DNA from: Coriobacteriia bacterium
Lineage (GTDB): Bacteria; Actinomycetota; Coriobacteriia; Anaerosomatales; PALSA-660
Assembly: GCA_023252055.1 (NCBI GenBank)
Contig: JAHEXP010000007.1
Location: 1 to 46,393, forward strand
DNA: 46,393 bases
Direction: 5' to 3'
Shown: positions 1 through 9,905 of the stretch, one piece after another
Numbering within the stretch: position 1 is the stretch's first letter
Layout of the letters: each line of letters opens with the position of its first letter
The notes under the pieces: model-generated
The model's database searches: none
The model's input: only the letters and a program-made list of their open reading frames with translations
What the model was told of the DNA's origin: nothing
Program-made: the position numbers and the translations under genes

Positions 1-97
1 TGCCGCCGAGGATGAACTTCATGCTGCGATCGCCTTCGGTGCGGTTGACGCCGTTGACGTCCCTACCGAATGCGTAGACACGCTTTTCGCTCGACAA
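1..97 (-). CDS. ppdK: Pyruvate, phosphate dikinase, N-terminal fragment (runs off window)
   Basis: Reverse complement reads (TTG)SSEKRVYAFGRDVNGVNRTEGDRSMKFILGG, the typical PPDK N-terminus; GGAGAG ribosome-binding site upstream; adjacent to the PPDK regulatory protein. Confidence 0.85.
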   Translation of the reverse strand, partial: MSSEKRVYAFGRDVNGVNRTEGDRSMKFILGG

Positions 98-137
98 GTC
101 TTCTCTCCCTTGACTCGATCGGGTGCCGGTGGGGTGC

Positions 138-143
138 ATGATA
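138..143 (-). promoter_or_regulatory. Possible -10 element (TATCAT) upstream of ppdK
   Basis: TATCAT on the minus strand, about 40 nt upstream of the ppdK start; no good -35. Confidence 0.35.
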
Positions 144-173
144 CCGCGAAGTGCTGCACGTGAAGCATGCGTT

Positions 174-995
174 TCAGTCCGAGGTCGTCACGACCCCGTC
201 GAGGTAGCGGATGATCTCCTGTGCGGACTCTTCCACGGCGCGATTGTCCGTGTGGATGACGATGCACCCGATCCGGCGCATCAGCGTGCGCGCCTCCTCG
301 AGCTCCTGCTCGATCGCCTCGCGCTCGGCGTAGCGCGGAACGAAGGCGCCCATCTCGCGCATCCGCTCGCGTCGGATCTCGACGAGCGTCGCGGAGGAGG
401 CGACGAGTCCGAACACCTTGTGCGGGTCGACCTCGAAGAGTTCCGCCGGAGGCTCCATGCCGGGAGCGAACGGGATGTTGGCGACCCGATAACCCTTGAA
501 CGCGAGATACATCGACAGCGGGGTCTTGCTGGTCCGAGAGACGCCGATGAGCACGACGTCGGCGATCGCCAGGTCCTCGGGGTTGCGGCCGTCGTCGTGG
601 GACACGGCGAACTCGGTGGCGCCGATGCGCTCGAAGTACTCCTCGTCGGTGCGGTGCATGGCGCCCGCGACGCCGGTTGGATGACGGCCGGTGGCCGATG
701 CGAGCAGTGCGACCGAGGGGCCGAGGAGGTCGACCCCGTGCACGCCGCCCTCGACCATGCGCTCCATCTCGGCACGCAGCGAAACGTTGACCAGGGTGTA
801 GAAGAAGATGCAGTCGGCCCCGCAGTGGTCCAGCACCATCTCGCGCAGCTGGGTGGGAGTCGACACCTTCGGCAGCCGCTCGATGTGGAACGAGTCGGGT
901 GCGAACTGCGCCACCACGGCGCGAGCGACCATCTCCCCCGTCTCGCCGAGCGAGTCGGACAGCACGTGCACGGAGATCGGATCGGTATCGGTCAT
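174..995 (-). CDS. Pyruvate, phosphate dikinase regulatory protein (bifunctional kinase/pyrophosphorylase, DUF299 family)
   Basis: 273 aa; VHVLSDSLGETGEMVARA N-terminus and DVVLIGVSRTSKTPLSMYLAFKGYRVANIP motif typical of the family; next to ppdK. Confidence 0.93.
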   Translation of the reverse strand: MTDTDPISVHVLSDSLGETGEMVARAVVAQFAPDSFHIERLPKVSTPTQLREMVLDHCGADCIFFYTLVNVSLRAEMERMVEGGVHGVDLLGPSVALLASATGRHPTGVAGAMHRTDEEYFERIGATEFAVSHDDGRNPEDLAIADVVLIGVSRTSKTPLSMYLAFKGYRVANIPFAPGMEPPAELFEVDPHKVFGLVASSATLVEIRRERMREMGAFVPRYAEREAIEQELEEARTLMRRIGCIVIHTDNRAVEESAQEIIRYLDGVVTTSD

Positions 996-3070
996 CTTGC
1001 CGGGCCCTGCAGTCGTGCGAAGTCCGCGACGCCATCGAACAGCGCCGTGAAGCGGTTGAGCAGGGCGAGGCGCATCCCGCGAAGGCGCTCGTCGGCGTCC
1101 ATCACGAGCACGTCCGTGAAGAACGCGTCGATCGGCGCGCGCAGACCGGCCAGGAGCGCCAGCGCGCCTTCATAGTCGGCCTTGGCGACCGCGCCTGCGA
1201 TCCGTCCCTCAGCGGCCTCGATCGCATCCGCAAGGGTCGTCTCCGACGGTCCCATGAGAGCCCGGTCGTAGGTGCTACCGACCTCAGTGTCGGAGAGGTT
1301 CTTGGCACGCGAGAAGGCCACTGCCACGTCCGCCATCGCATCCGTCGCTCGAGCGGACTCGAGCGCCTGCGTGCGTGCAAGAGCGTCAGCGGGGTCATCG
1401 GCGGCGACGGCGAGCACCGCGTCCACCGAGTCGTACGCGAACCCGCGGTCGCGCAGCATCGTCTCGAGCCGCCCGGTGATGAAGGACTTCACCGCCGCGC
1501 CCACCTCGTCGAGATCGAAGTCCACGACGCCTGCGTATCCGGCGAAAGCGGTACCGATCGCCTCGTCGAGATGTGTCTTCAGGCCGCCGTCGAGCACCAT
1601 CGCCAGCACGCCGATCGCCGCACGCCGCAGCGCAAAGGGGTCTGCCGATCCCGTCGGGGCCTGGCCGAGCGCGAAGATGCCGCAGATCGTGTCGAGCTTA
1701 TCGGCGCAGGAAACGAGCAGGCCCGCGACGCTTGCCGGCACGGCGTCGCCGGCGAACCGCGGACGGTAGTGCTCGAGCACCGCGTCCGCCACCGCGGCGG
1801 ACTCGCCGGCGGCCAGCGCGTAGTAGCGGCCCATCACGCCCTGGAGCGTCGGGAACTCGACGACCGCGTGGCTCACAAGGTCGGCCTTGCACAGGTGCGC
1901 GGCACGGACCGCGGCTGCGCTCTCGTCGGGGCCCGCACCATGCATGACAGCGAGCGCGGCCGTGAGTTTCTCGAGCCGGGCCACCTTCGCTGCAACCGTT
2001 CCCAGCTTCTCCTGGAACACGGCTGACTCCAGGCGCGCGACCCAGCCCTCCATGCCCGCGGCCAGGTCTTCGTCGTAGAAGAACGCGGCATCGGACAGGC
2101 GCGCACGGATCACGCGCTCATGGCCGCGAAGGATCGCATCGGTGCGGTCCGGGTCACCGTTGTGCACGACGACGAAGGCGTTGGTGAGCCCGCCCTCGGC
2201 GTCTTGCAGCGGGAAGTAGCGCTGGTGCGACTCCATGGCGGTCTCGAGGATCTCACGCGGCACACGCAGGAACGCCGCGTCGAACCCCGCGACCGCCACG
2301 CTCGGATACTCCACGAGGTTCACGACCTCGGCGAAGACCTTCTCGGGAACGACTGCGGTGAACCCGGCCTGCGCCGCGACCGCCTCGATCCCCTCACGGA
2401 TGATCTGCGCGCGCGTCTCGCCGTCGGCGATGACCTTTCCCCGCTCGTGCGCGAGGGCCAGGTCCGCCGCTGCCGGGACATCGATCGCTCCCTCGGACAG
2501 GAAGCGATGCCCGTAGGTGGTGCGACCGGCCGTCAGGCCCGCGAAGGTCACGGGTACGATGTCGGCGTCGAGCAGGGCCAGAAGCCAGCGGACGGGGCGG
2601 ATGAACCTGGCGCTCCCCCGGCCCCAGCGCTGCGACTTCGGCCAGTCCAGATCACCCACGAGCTTCGAGAGCACGGCCGGAAGCACCTCTGCCACAGGCA
2701 GGCCCGAGCTGCGGAGGTGCGCGTACACGTACTCGCCGCCGCTCTCCTCGCCGCGCTCGAGCTCCGAGACGTCGATCCCCTTGCCGCGCGCGAAGCCCAT
2801 GGCCGCGCCGGTGGGGTCACCGTTGTCCTGGAAGGCCGCCTTCACCGACGGGCCCTTCACGCGCATGTCGAGGTCGTCCTGGCGCTCCGCCAGACCCTCC
2901 ACGATGAGGACGAGGCGACGAGGAGCGCCGGCCACCCGGATCTCGCCGTACCCGAGCCGCGCGTCCTTGAGCGCCGCGGCGGCGAGCGACGTCAGCTGCG
3001 TGGTCGCGGCGTACAGGGGCGCCGACGGGATCTCCTCGACGCCGATCTCGAACACCAGGTCGCGCGCCAT
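992..3070 (-). CDS. glyS: Glycyl-tRNA synthetase beta subunit
   Basis: 692 aa; FEIGVEEIPSAPLYAA N-terminus, IRPVRWLLAL motif; adjacent to glyQ. Confidence 0.96.
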   Translation of the reverse strand: MARDLVFEIGVEEIPSAPLYAATTQLTSLAAAALKDARLGYGEIRVAGAPRRLVLIVEGLAERQDDLDMRVKGPSVKAAFQDNGDPTGAAMGFARGKGIDVSELERGEESGGEYVYAHLRSSGLPVAEVLPAVLSKLVGDLDWPKSQRWGRGSARFIRPVRWLLALLDADIVPVTFAGLTAGRTTYGHRFLSEGAIDVPAAADLALAHERGKVIADGETRAQIIREGIEAVAAQAGFTAVVPEKVFAEVVNLVEYPSVAVAGFDAAFLRVPREILETAMESHQRYFPLQDAEGGLTNAFVVVHNGDPDRTDAILRGHERVIRARLSDAAFFYDEDLAAGMEGWVARLESAVFQEKLGTVAAKVARLEKLTAALAVMHGAGPDESAAAVRAAHLCKADLVSHAVVEFPTLQGVMGRYYALAAGESAAVADAVLEHYRPRFAGDAVPASVAGLLVSCADKLDTICGIFALGQAPTGSADPFALRRAAIGVLAMVLDGGLKTHLDEAIGTAFAGYAGVVDFDLDEVGAAVKSFITGRLETMLRDRGFAYDSVDAVLAVAADDPADALARTQALESARATDAMADVAVAFSRAKNLSDTEVGSTYDRALMGPSETTLADAIEAAEGRIAGAVAKADYEGALALLAGLRAPIDAFFTDVLVMDADERLRGMRLALLNRFTALFDGVADFARLQGPAR

Positions 3071-3991
3071 CTACTCCACGCTCCCTTCGGTCCCTGACAC
3101 GGCGCCGTGCACGGCACCACCCGCCGCTCCGCCGGTGGCGACCCATGCTTCGGCCGCTCCCTTGGCCAGCGTGCGGATGCGCAGGATGAAATTCATGCGC
3201 TCGGTCACGGCGATGGCGCCACGCGCGTCGAGCAGGTTGAAGATGTGGCTGCACTTGAGCGCCTGCTCGTAGGCGGGCAAGACGGCACCGGCCTCAAGAG
3301 TGCGGCGCGACTCGGCCTCGTGCTCGTCGAAGAGGCGGCGCAGGCGGTCGGTGTCGGCGATCTCGAAGTTGTAGGCGGACTGCTCGCGCTCGTTGCGCAG
3401 ATAGACGTCGCCGTACTTCGTGGCGGTGCCGTCGGGCCGCTCCACCCACGTGATGTCGTAGACGGAGTCGACTCCCTGGATGTACATCGCGAGCCGCTCG
3501 AGGCCGTAGGTGATCTCTGCGGGCACCGGATCGCACTCGATGCCGCCCACCTGCTGGAAGTAGGTGAACTGCGTGCACTCCATCCCGTTGAGCCAGACCT
3601 CCCAGCCGAGCCCCCACGCGCCCACCGTGGGGTTCTCCCAGTCGTCTTCGACCAGACGCATGTCGTGTTCAGCAGGATCGATCCCGATCGCGCGCAGCGA
3701 ACCGAAGTACAGGTCCAGCACGTCGTCCGGGCTCGGCTTCAGAAGGACCTGGAACTGGTAGTAATGCTGAAGCCGGTTCGGGTTCTCGCCGTACCTGCCG
3801 TCCGCCGGCCGTCGCGACGGCTGCACGTAGGCGCAGCGCCAGTCGTCGGGGCCGAGCGCACGCAGCAGCGTCGCCGGATGCGATGTCCCCGCGCCCACTT
3901 CGGTGTCGTACGGCTGCATGACCACACAGCCCTGATCCGCCCAGTAGCGGGACAGGGTCAGGATGATGTCCTGGAACGAAAGAGGCTTCAT
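3071..3991 (-). CDS. glyQ: Glycyl-tRNA synthetase alpha subunit
   Basis: [36 protein letters not shown]; start trimmed from ORF 3071..4045 to the internal Met. Confidence 0.96.
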   Translation of the reverse strand: MKPLSFQDIILTLSRYWADQGCVVMQPYDTEVGAGTSHPATLLRALGPDDWRCAYVQPSRRPADGRYGENPNRLQHYYQFQVLLKPSPDDVLDLYFGSLRAIGIDPAEHDMRLVEDDWENPTVGAWGLGWEVWLNGMECTQFTYFQQVGGIECDPVPAEITYGLERLAMYIQGVDSVYDITWVERPDGTATKYGDVYLRNEREQSAYNFEIADTDRLRRLFDEHEAESRRTLEAGAVLPAYEQALKCSHIFNLLDARGAIAVTERMNFILRIRTLAKGAAEAWVATGGAAGGAVHGAVSGTEGSVE

Positions 3992-4098
3992 CGAGAGCAC
4001 CTCGCGCCGGGGGCTGACAGGTATCGGGGACACGACGCCGGCCACCCCTTCGAACCGCCGCGCAGGCGGTGCGCACGGAAGCGCCGGACATCAGCGGC

Positions 4099-4107
4099 AT
4101 TCTATCA
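4099..4107 (-). promoter_or_regulatory. Extended -10 promoter element (TGATAGAAT) for the glyQS operon
   Basis: Minus strand TG-A-TAGAAT about 108 nt upstream of the glyQ start; no clear -35. Confidence 0.45.
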
Positions 4108-4146
4108 GCCACGGCGCCCGCGCAGGCGCGCGAGACGTCACGCAGC

Positions 4147-4635
4147 TCAGCGCCGCCGCGCGCCGAGTTCACGCGCGAGCAGGGCCTCGACTTCCGGGCG
4201 CGTGCCCTCGGCGAGGTCGCGCCATGGGAGCACGACGTATCGCGTGGCCGCCGTGTGGAGGAGCAGATATGCGCCTACCGACTTCCAGCCGGTGAACTCC
4301 TGCCACTGAGCGCGAGCCTCCCGACCCGGCTGAGCGACGTCGACGCCGTGGTCGCCCATCCGCCACTGCGCCGGCTGGTAAAGCTTGCCCGAGCCGGGTC
4401 GGTATGCGGAATACGAGGCGGCCAGGAGACCGAACGCCGGCACGAGAACGACCAGCCACGACATCGTGCTCCCCAGTCGCGTCACCGTCTCGGAGCCCGA
4501 GACCGCGCCGAGCGCGAAGAGCGCCGGTCCGGCCACGATCAACGTGATGCTCACCGGATGGAACACCAGAAGCCGCAGCGAGACCGCGAACACGTCGCGC
4601 GGCCTGAGGTCGGTCGTGAACGTGACTCCGTTCAT
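4147..4635 (-). CDS. YcxB-like membrane protein
   Basis: 162 aa; two N-terminal TM segments, then a soluble domain ending ATRYVVLPWRDLAEG, as in YcxB-like C-terminal domains. Confidence 0.6.
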   Translation of the reverse strand: MNGVTFTTDLRPRDVFAVSLRLLVFHPVSITLIVAGPALFALGAVSGSETVTRLGSTMSWLVVLVPAFGLLAASYSAYRPGSGKLYQPAQWRMGDHGVDVAQPGREARAQWQEFTGWKSVGAYLLLHTAATRYVVLPWRDLAEGTRPEVEALLARELGARRR

Positions 4636-5369
4636 CGAGCCGCCACATACGAGTCGAGAGCGCGGAGACGGGCGGGAACGTGGAACCCCACATATGCGCG
4701 CAGGACGCGCAGTGCCTCGGCCCGCGTCGGCTCGTCGACCGCGATCGCCGGGACTTCGTTCATTCGTGAGCGCATGAGGACCCGCAGGAGGTCACGCGCC
4801 CCTTCGCTCAGGGCGACACCGCCACGGCCGCACCCCGAGCACACCACCCCGCCCGCCTCGATCGAGAACGACGTGACGCCCTCGATCCGGCCGCCACAGG
4901 CGGCGCAGGCCTCCAGCGCGGGCCGGTAGCCGTGCATCGCGAGCGCCTTGAGCAGGAACGCCGCGACGAGCAGATCGAGCGAACCCACCGTTGCCTCTTG
5001 CATCACATCGAGTGTGACGAGCGCCATGTCGAAGAGCTGCGGCTCGACCTGTCCCTCCACCGACACCTTGTCCAGCACGTCGAGCACCACCGAGCCGGCG
5101 ACGGTGCGGTCGTAGTCCGCGCGGAGCGGATCGTGGGACGTGACCGTCTCGGCCTCGGCCAGGATCTCAAGGTTGCGGCCGGTGTGAAGCAGCACGTCGA
5201 GCACGGTGAACGGCTCCACGCGGGCGCCGAGTTTGCCGCGGGGCTTGCGCGCGCCCTTGGCGACAGCGCGCACCTGCCTGCCGTCCGCCGCGAGCAGTGT
5301 GAGGATGAGGTCCGTCTCGCCCAGTTTCGTCTTGCGCAGGACGAGGACCCGCAGCGGGTATGCGGGCAC
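4632..5369 (-). CDS. recO: DNA repair protein RecO
   Basis: LRVLVLRKTKLGETDLILTLL...KGARKPRGKLGARVEPFT plus CxxC zinc motifs (CAACGG, CSGCG). Confidence 0.92.
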   Translation of the reverse strand: MPAYPLRVLVLRKTKLGETDLILTLLAADGRQVRAVAKGARKPRGKLGARVEPFTVLDVLLHTGRNLEILAEAETVTSHDPLRADYDRTVAGSVVLDVLDKVSVEGQVEPQLFDMALVTLDVMQEATVGSLDLLVAAFLLKALAMHGYRPALEACAACGGRIEGVTSFSIEAGGVVCSGCGRGGVALSEGARDLLRVLMRSRMNEVPAIAVDEPTRAEALRVLRAYVGFHVPARLRALDSYVAAR

Positions 5370-5378
5370 GCGTGGGCC

Positions 5379-6056
5379 TTAAGCCCCGGCGGCGAGCGCG
5401 GCCATGATCTCGCGTCCGGCGGAAGTACCGATGCGCGTCGCGCCTGCGTCGATCATCGCGAGCGCCGTGACGAGGTCCCGGATCCCCCCGGCGGCCTTCA
5501 CGCCGATGCCCGGGCCGACCGCAGCCCGCATCAGCCGGACATCATCGATACTCGCGCCGCGGGGGCCGAACCCCGTGGACGTCTTCACGAACGCCGCGCC
5601 GCCGGCGACCGCAGCGACACTGGCCGCCTCGATCTGGGCGGGGGTGAGATACCCGGTCTCGAGGATCACTTTGAGCAGCGCTGCGTCGCTCGCGTCGGCC
5701 ACCGCTTCCGCAACCGCCGCGACGTCCTCTTGGACGCCGTCGTAGTCACCCTGCAGAACCGCCCCGATGTTGAGTACCATGTCGACCTCGTGCGCGCCGA
5801 CCTCTACGAGGCGGCGTGCCTCGTCGGCCTTCGACGCTGTGAGCGCGTATCCCAGGGGGAACGCCACGACCGTGCACACCTTCGTGCACGTGCCTTCGAG
5901 CATCGCAGCGGCTATCGGCACGAGCGAGGGCATGACGCACAGGGTCGCGAAGCCGGCATCCAGTTGGGCGGCGATCCACGCACGGCCCGCGGCATCACCT
6001 TCGGTCGGCTTCAGAAACGTCTGGTCGATCATCGCCGCCATCGTCTGCGCGTCCAT
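5379..6056 (-). CDS. deoC: Deoxyribose-phosphate aldolase
   Basis: MIDQTFLKP, VAFPLGYALTASKADEA, KVILETGYLT, FVKTSTGF, GVKAAGGIR motifs. Confidence 0.96.
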   Translation of the reverse strand: MDAQTMAAMIDQTFLKPTEGDAAGRAWIAAQLDAGFATLCVMPSLVPIAAAMLEGTCTKVCTVVAFPLGYALTASKADEARRLVEVGAHEVDMVLNIGAVLQGDYDGVQEDVAAVAEAVADASDAALLKVILETGYLTPAQIEAASVAAVAGGAAFVKTSTGFGPRGASIDDVRLMRAAVGPGIGVKAAGGIRDLVTALAMIDAGATRIGTSAGREIMAALAAGA

Positions 6057-6058
6057 CG

Positions 6059-6976
6059 CTACAGCCCCTCCCCGTACCCGAACCGCTTGATCTGCGCTCC
6101 ATCGCTGCGCCAGTCCTTGCGAACCCTCACCGCGAGGTCGAGGTAGACCTTCGTGCCGAACAGCTTCTCGAGGTCCGCTCGGGCCTCGGTGCCGATGCGC
6201 TTCACCATCGCTCCGCCGGCGCCCACCACGATCCCCTGCTGGCTCTCGCGCTCGACGTAGATCGTCGCATGCACGACCGTCGTGTCCTTCGCTTCGTCGT
6301 AGTGGAGATCATCGATCGCGGCGCCTACGGAGTGCGGCACCTCGTCGCGGGTATGCCAGAGCACCTTCTCGCGCACGAGTTCGGCGACGACCACTTCCTG
6401 CGGCTGGTCGGACGTCATCTCCCGCGGGAAGAACCGCGGCCCCATCGGAAGGAATCGCTCTACGACGGTGAGGAACCCCTCGAGGTTGAACTTCTCGAGC
6501 GCCGAGAGTACGACCACGTCGTCGAACCTCGTGAGCGCCGTTGCGTCGGCGATCCGGTCCTCGATCGAGCGTTTGGAGGGAAGGTCCGCCTTCGTGAGCA
6601 CGAGAACCTTGCGCGCCGACGAAGCGTTCACGTGCGCCGCCACCCACGCATCTCCCCGGCCGACCGGCTGAGAGAGGTCCACGAGCATGCAGACCACGTC
6701 CACGTCGCGCAGCGCCATGAGCGCGCTGCGGTTGAGTTCCTCTCCAAGCGCGTCGTGAGGCTTGTGGAGGCCCGGAGTGTCGACGAGCACGATCTGGGCC
6801 TCGTCGGTGTCCACGATGGCGCGCAGGCGATGCCGCGTCGTCTGGGGCTTGTCCGAAACGATCGCGACCTTCGAGCCCACGAGCGCGTTCACGAGGGTGG
6901 ACTTGCCGGCGTTCGGCCTGCCGACAAGTGCGACGAAGCCGCTGCGGACCTCCTCGTAGGCCGGGATCTGCGTCAC
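6059..6976 (-). CDS. era: GTPase Era
   Basis: GRPNAGKSTLVNALVGSKVAIVSDKPQTTRHRL; C-terminal KH domain GAGGAMVKRIGTEARADLEKLFGTKVYLDLAVRV. Confidence 0.97.
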   Translation of the reverse strand: MTQIPAYEEVRSGFVALVGRPNAGKSTLVNALVGSKVAIVSDKPQTTRHRLRAIVDTDEAQIVLVDTPGLHKPHDALGEELNRSALMALRDVDVVCMLVDLSQPVGRGDAWVAAHVNASSARKVLVLTKADLPSKRSIEDRIADATALTRFDDVVVLSALEKFNLEGFLTVVERFLPMGPRFFPREMTSDQPQEVVVAELVREKVLWHTRDEVPHSVGAAIDDLHYDEAKDTTVVHATIYVERESQQGIVVGAGGAMVKRIGTEARADLEKLFGTKVYLDLAVRVRKDWRSDGAQIKRFGYGEGL

Positions 6977-7395
6977 TTGGCGCCCGAGTCCTGGTCGAGG
7001 AAGCCACGCACGAACGCGTCCGGGAGGAGATCCTCAAGGCTGGATGCGCGCACCGCGTCCTCAGCCCCGCCCATCACGACACGCATCTCCGGGTTGAACT
7101 CGGCAAGGAACTGCCGGCAGCAGCCGCACGGCACCGTGGGATCCTGGGAATCGCCGACCACTGCGATGGCGTCGAAGAAGGTGTTGCCGGCGAGCACTGC
7201 GGCCATGGCAGCGCCCCGTTCGGCGCAGATCGTCGACCCGTACGCCGCGTTCTCCACGTTGCAGCCCTGGTATATCTCGCCCCCGGCGAAGATCGCCGCG
7301 CCCACGCGGAAGTCGGAATACGGCGCGTACGCCTTCTCCTGCGCTTCGCGGGCGAACGCGAGCAGCGCCAGATCGGCCTTTGTGATCTCTGTCAT
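6973..7395 (-). CDS. cdd: Cytidine deaminase
   Basis: YSDFRVGAAIF, GCNVENAAYGSTICAERGA, PCGCCRQFLAEF zinc site motifs. Confidence 0.96.
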   Translation of the reverse strand: MTEITKADLALLAFAREAQEKAYAPYSDFRVGAAIFAGGEIYQGCNVENAAYGSTICAERGAAMAAVLAGNTFFDAIAVVGDSQDPTVPCGCCRQFLAEFNPEMRVVMGGAEDAVRASSLEDLLPDAFVRGFLDQDSGAK

Positions 7396-8678
7396 TCCTC
7401 AGTCTCCTCAGGTTCACGTGCCGGTGCGGGTTCGACGATGAGCTGGCGTACGCGGTTGCCTTCCATGGCCTCCACGGTGAACTTCAGACCTTCTACCTCG
7501 ACCGACTCGCCGGAGTGCGGGATATGGCCGCTGAGCTCCGTGAACAGGCCGCCCGCAGTGTCGGCTTCGACCTCGAGTTCGGTCCCGAAGCGTTCGTCTA
7601 TCTCGTCGACGCCCATGCGCGCGTCGATCCGGGTCCGCCCGTCCGGCAGAGCGGTGACCATGGCCACCTCGGGATCGTACTCGTCGAAGATCTCGCCAAC
7701 GATCTCCTCGAGCAGGTCCTCGATGGTCACGAGACCCGCCGTTCCGCCGTACTCGTCTGCGACGATCGCGATGTGCGTACGACGGCGCATCTCGCGCAGC
7801 AGGTCGTCCACCGGCTTCGTCTCCGGCACGAACAGCGCGGGACGGGTGAGGTCGGCGAGGTCACCATGCGGGAGCGGGGACGCGAGTGCCGGCAACAGAT
7901 CCTTGGCGTACAGGATGCCGCGGACATCGTCGAGCGTGTCGTGGAACACCGGCACGCGCGACACGCCGGCGGCCGTGATGATCCCGAGGGCTTCCTGCAG
8001 CGACGCTGTGTCCTCGACCGCGATCATGTCGGGACGCGGGACCATGACCTCACGCACGACCTTGCGCTCGAGTCCCGCGAACGCGTCCATCATGGCCTCG
8101 GCCTCGTTTGTGGCCGCGGCATCCTCGTCCCCTGTGCGGTGACCTTCGACCGCGTCCGACCACGGGACGTCGGCGGAGCGCTCACCGGTGATGAGGCGTG
8201 TCATGCCGGTCCACGGGGCGGACAGGGCCCGGGCCACGGGATACGTGACGGCGGTGATCGCGCGCGCAGCCGGCGCGAGGGCGAGGCCTACGTCCTCCGG
8301 GTTCGCCGCGGCGATCGCTCGTGGCAGCGCCTCCCCCAGTGCGAAGACGGCAACGGTGCCCACGGCGACACCGATGAGCGCATCGCCCCACACCGGCACT
8401 CCCGGCCACAGCGTTCCGAGCGCCCATGCACTCGCGGCCGCAACGCCGGCGAACGCGACACCGGAAACGAGCGCGTGCGACGCGCCCAGGTGCCCGGGAT
8501 GCTCCGCGAGCGCGTCGAGAGGAACCGAGCCCTTCTCAGCAGACTCACGCAGGCGGCGAGCCCGGGTGGGTGTCACCATGCGGACCGCAGCCTCGACCGC
8601 GCTCGTGATGAAGCATCCGGCGACGACGGCGACGGAAACGAATACGGCGATGAGGGTCGTGGCCACGTTCATGGACAC
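7392..8678 (-). CDS. CNNM/CBS-domain (hemolysin C/CorC-like) membrane protein
   Basis: N-terminal TM domain; CBS region REVMVPRPDMIAVEDTASLQEALGIITAAGVSRVPVF; EYGGTAGLVTIEDLLEEIVGEI. Confidence 0.93.
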   Translation of the reverse strand: MSMNVATTLIAVFVSVAVVAGCFITSAVEAAVRMVTPTRARRLRESAEKGSVPLDALAEHPGHLGASHALVSGVAFAGVAAASAWALGTLWPGVPVWGDALIGVAVGTVAVFALGEALPRAIAAANPEDVGLALAPAARAITAVTYPVARALSAPWTGMTRLITGERSADVPWSDAVEGHRTGDEDAAATNEAEAMMDAFAGLERKVVREVMVPRPDMIAVEDTASLQEALGIITAAGVSRVPVFHDTLDDVRGILYAKDLLPALASPLPHGDLADLTRPALFVPETKPVDDLLREMRRRTHIAIVADEYGGTAGLVTIEDLLEEIVGEIFDEYDPEVAMVTALPDGRTRIDARMGVDEIDERFGTELEVEADTAGGLFTELSGHIPHSGESVEVEGLKFTVEAMEGNRVRQLIVEPAPAREPEETEE

Positions 8679-8736
8679 CTCTCCAGGATCGGACGCCCGT
8701 GGCGGCGCGGGTACAACGAACCGCGCCGCGAAGAGC

Positions 8737-9444
8737 TCATCTCCAGAATATCTGAAACGTCGCCGTGGCGAGAAGGAAGCCGAGCACAGCGCCGGCTATC
8801 ACCTGGGGAATGGTGTGGGCCTCCGACTCCACCCGGCTCTGCGCGACCAGCGCCGCGATGAACAGCGCCAGGACCATCGCCTTCGCCGAACTCACGGAGT
8901 AGCCGATGGCCGAGGCGACCGCGAACGCGAGGGCGGTGTGGCCGCTCGGCCAACCGCCGTGCAGATAGGAGGAGCCCTTCTCGAGGGTGAGCGCCTTGAT
9001 GCCCAGCACGGCGATGCCGGTGAGCGCCAGCACGACGACGGTCAGCCCCGCCGAACCGGTGCGCACGCCCACGAGCAGCCTCTGCGCGAAAGGTGTGATG
9101 CGGTTGTAGAAGACGAGGTAGCCCACCGACACGGCGGTCACCGCCGAGATGAGGACCGCACCGGCCGCCACGTCCTTGGCGATAGCAGCGAGCGGGTCGA
9201 ACGTGTAGGTCGCCAGGTCCACCACCGTCTCGACGGCGGTATTGATCAGCTCGCACACGAAGACCAGGCCGACGCAGAAGACGAGGGCGACGAGCTCGAT
9301 CCCGCCGATGCCCAGCGCCAGCGCGGCGACGAACACGGCGACCGCCACGGCCGAGTGCACGCGCATGTTGCGCTGGGTGCGCAAGGTATAGACGATGCCG
9401 CGTATCGCATAGTCGAACGACCATATGAGATTGCGGCTTCTCAC
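8737..9444 (-). CDS. Fusion of prokaryotic diacylglycerol/undecaprenol kinase and PAP2-family phosphatase
   Basis: DgkA part: FDYAIRGIVYTLRTQRNMRVHSAVAV...CELINTAVETVVDL; PAP2 part: GGWPSGHTALAFA...SRVESEAHTIPQVIAGA. Confidence 0.9.
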   Translation of the reverse strand: MRSRNLIWSFDYAIRGIVYTLRTQRNMRVHSAVAVAVFVAALALGIGGIELVALVFCVGLVFVCELINTAVETVVDLATYTFDPLAAIAKDVAAGAVLISAVTAVSVGYLVFYNRITPFAQRLLVGVRTGSAGLTVVVLALTGIAVLGIKALTLEKGSSYLHGGWPSGHTALAFAVASAIGYSVSSAKAMVLALFIAALVAQSRVESEAHTIPQVIAGAVLGFLLATATFQIFWR

Positions 9445-9455
9445 CTGTGAGATCG

Positions 9456-9905
9456 CTACCGAGCCGCGTTCGCCCAGGCGGCGAGCACGGCACGCTCGCG
9501 GGCCTGCATCGCCGCGGCGTCCTCGTCCAGCTCGTGGTCGTAGCCCAGCAGATGGAGCACTCCATGAACGAGCAGCAGGTCGAGCTCCGCCTCCACGGTG
9601 GTTCCCAGCTCCGAGGCCTGTCGCAGCGCGACGTCGGGAGCGATCACCACGTCGCCGATCGCGATCGGCTCGTCGGAATCCACGGGCTCAGGCTCGTCAC
9701 ACTCGAAGGACAGCACGTCCGTCGGGCCCTCTACTCCGCGGTACGTGGAGTTCAGGTGCGCGATCTCGGCCTCGCCCACGAGGGCCACCGAAAGCTCGAC
9801 GGCGTCCGGCGCCTCCTCCATGCGGAGCGCGAACACCGCGAGCCGCTCGAAGGCGTCGAGCGCCAGCGGCTCAGGGTCGCGGTTCGAGCTGACTCTCACC
9901 AGCAT
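9456..9905 (-). CDS. ybeY: Endoribonuclease / rRNA maturation factor YbeY
   Basis: LNSTYRGVEGPTDVLSF and HGVLHLLGYDHELDEDAAAM metal-binding motif. Confidence 0.96.
   Translation of the reverse strand: MLVRVSSNRDPEPLALDAFERLAVFALRMEEAPDAVELSVALVGEAEIAHLNSTYRGVEGPTDVLSFECDEPEPVDSDEPIAIGDVVIAPDVALRQASELGTTVEAELDLLLVHGVLHLLGYDHELDEDAAAMQARERAVLAAWANAAR

Noticed and set aside
3992-4110. Possible T-box upstream of glyQS (AAGGGGTGGCCGGCG)
   Set aside because: Leader only about 100 nt from the likely promoter; no proper TGGA for tRNA-Gly and no AGGGTGGNACCGCG core. The hairpin 4054-4070 is short and unremarkable.
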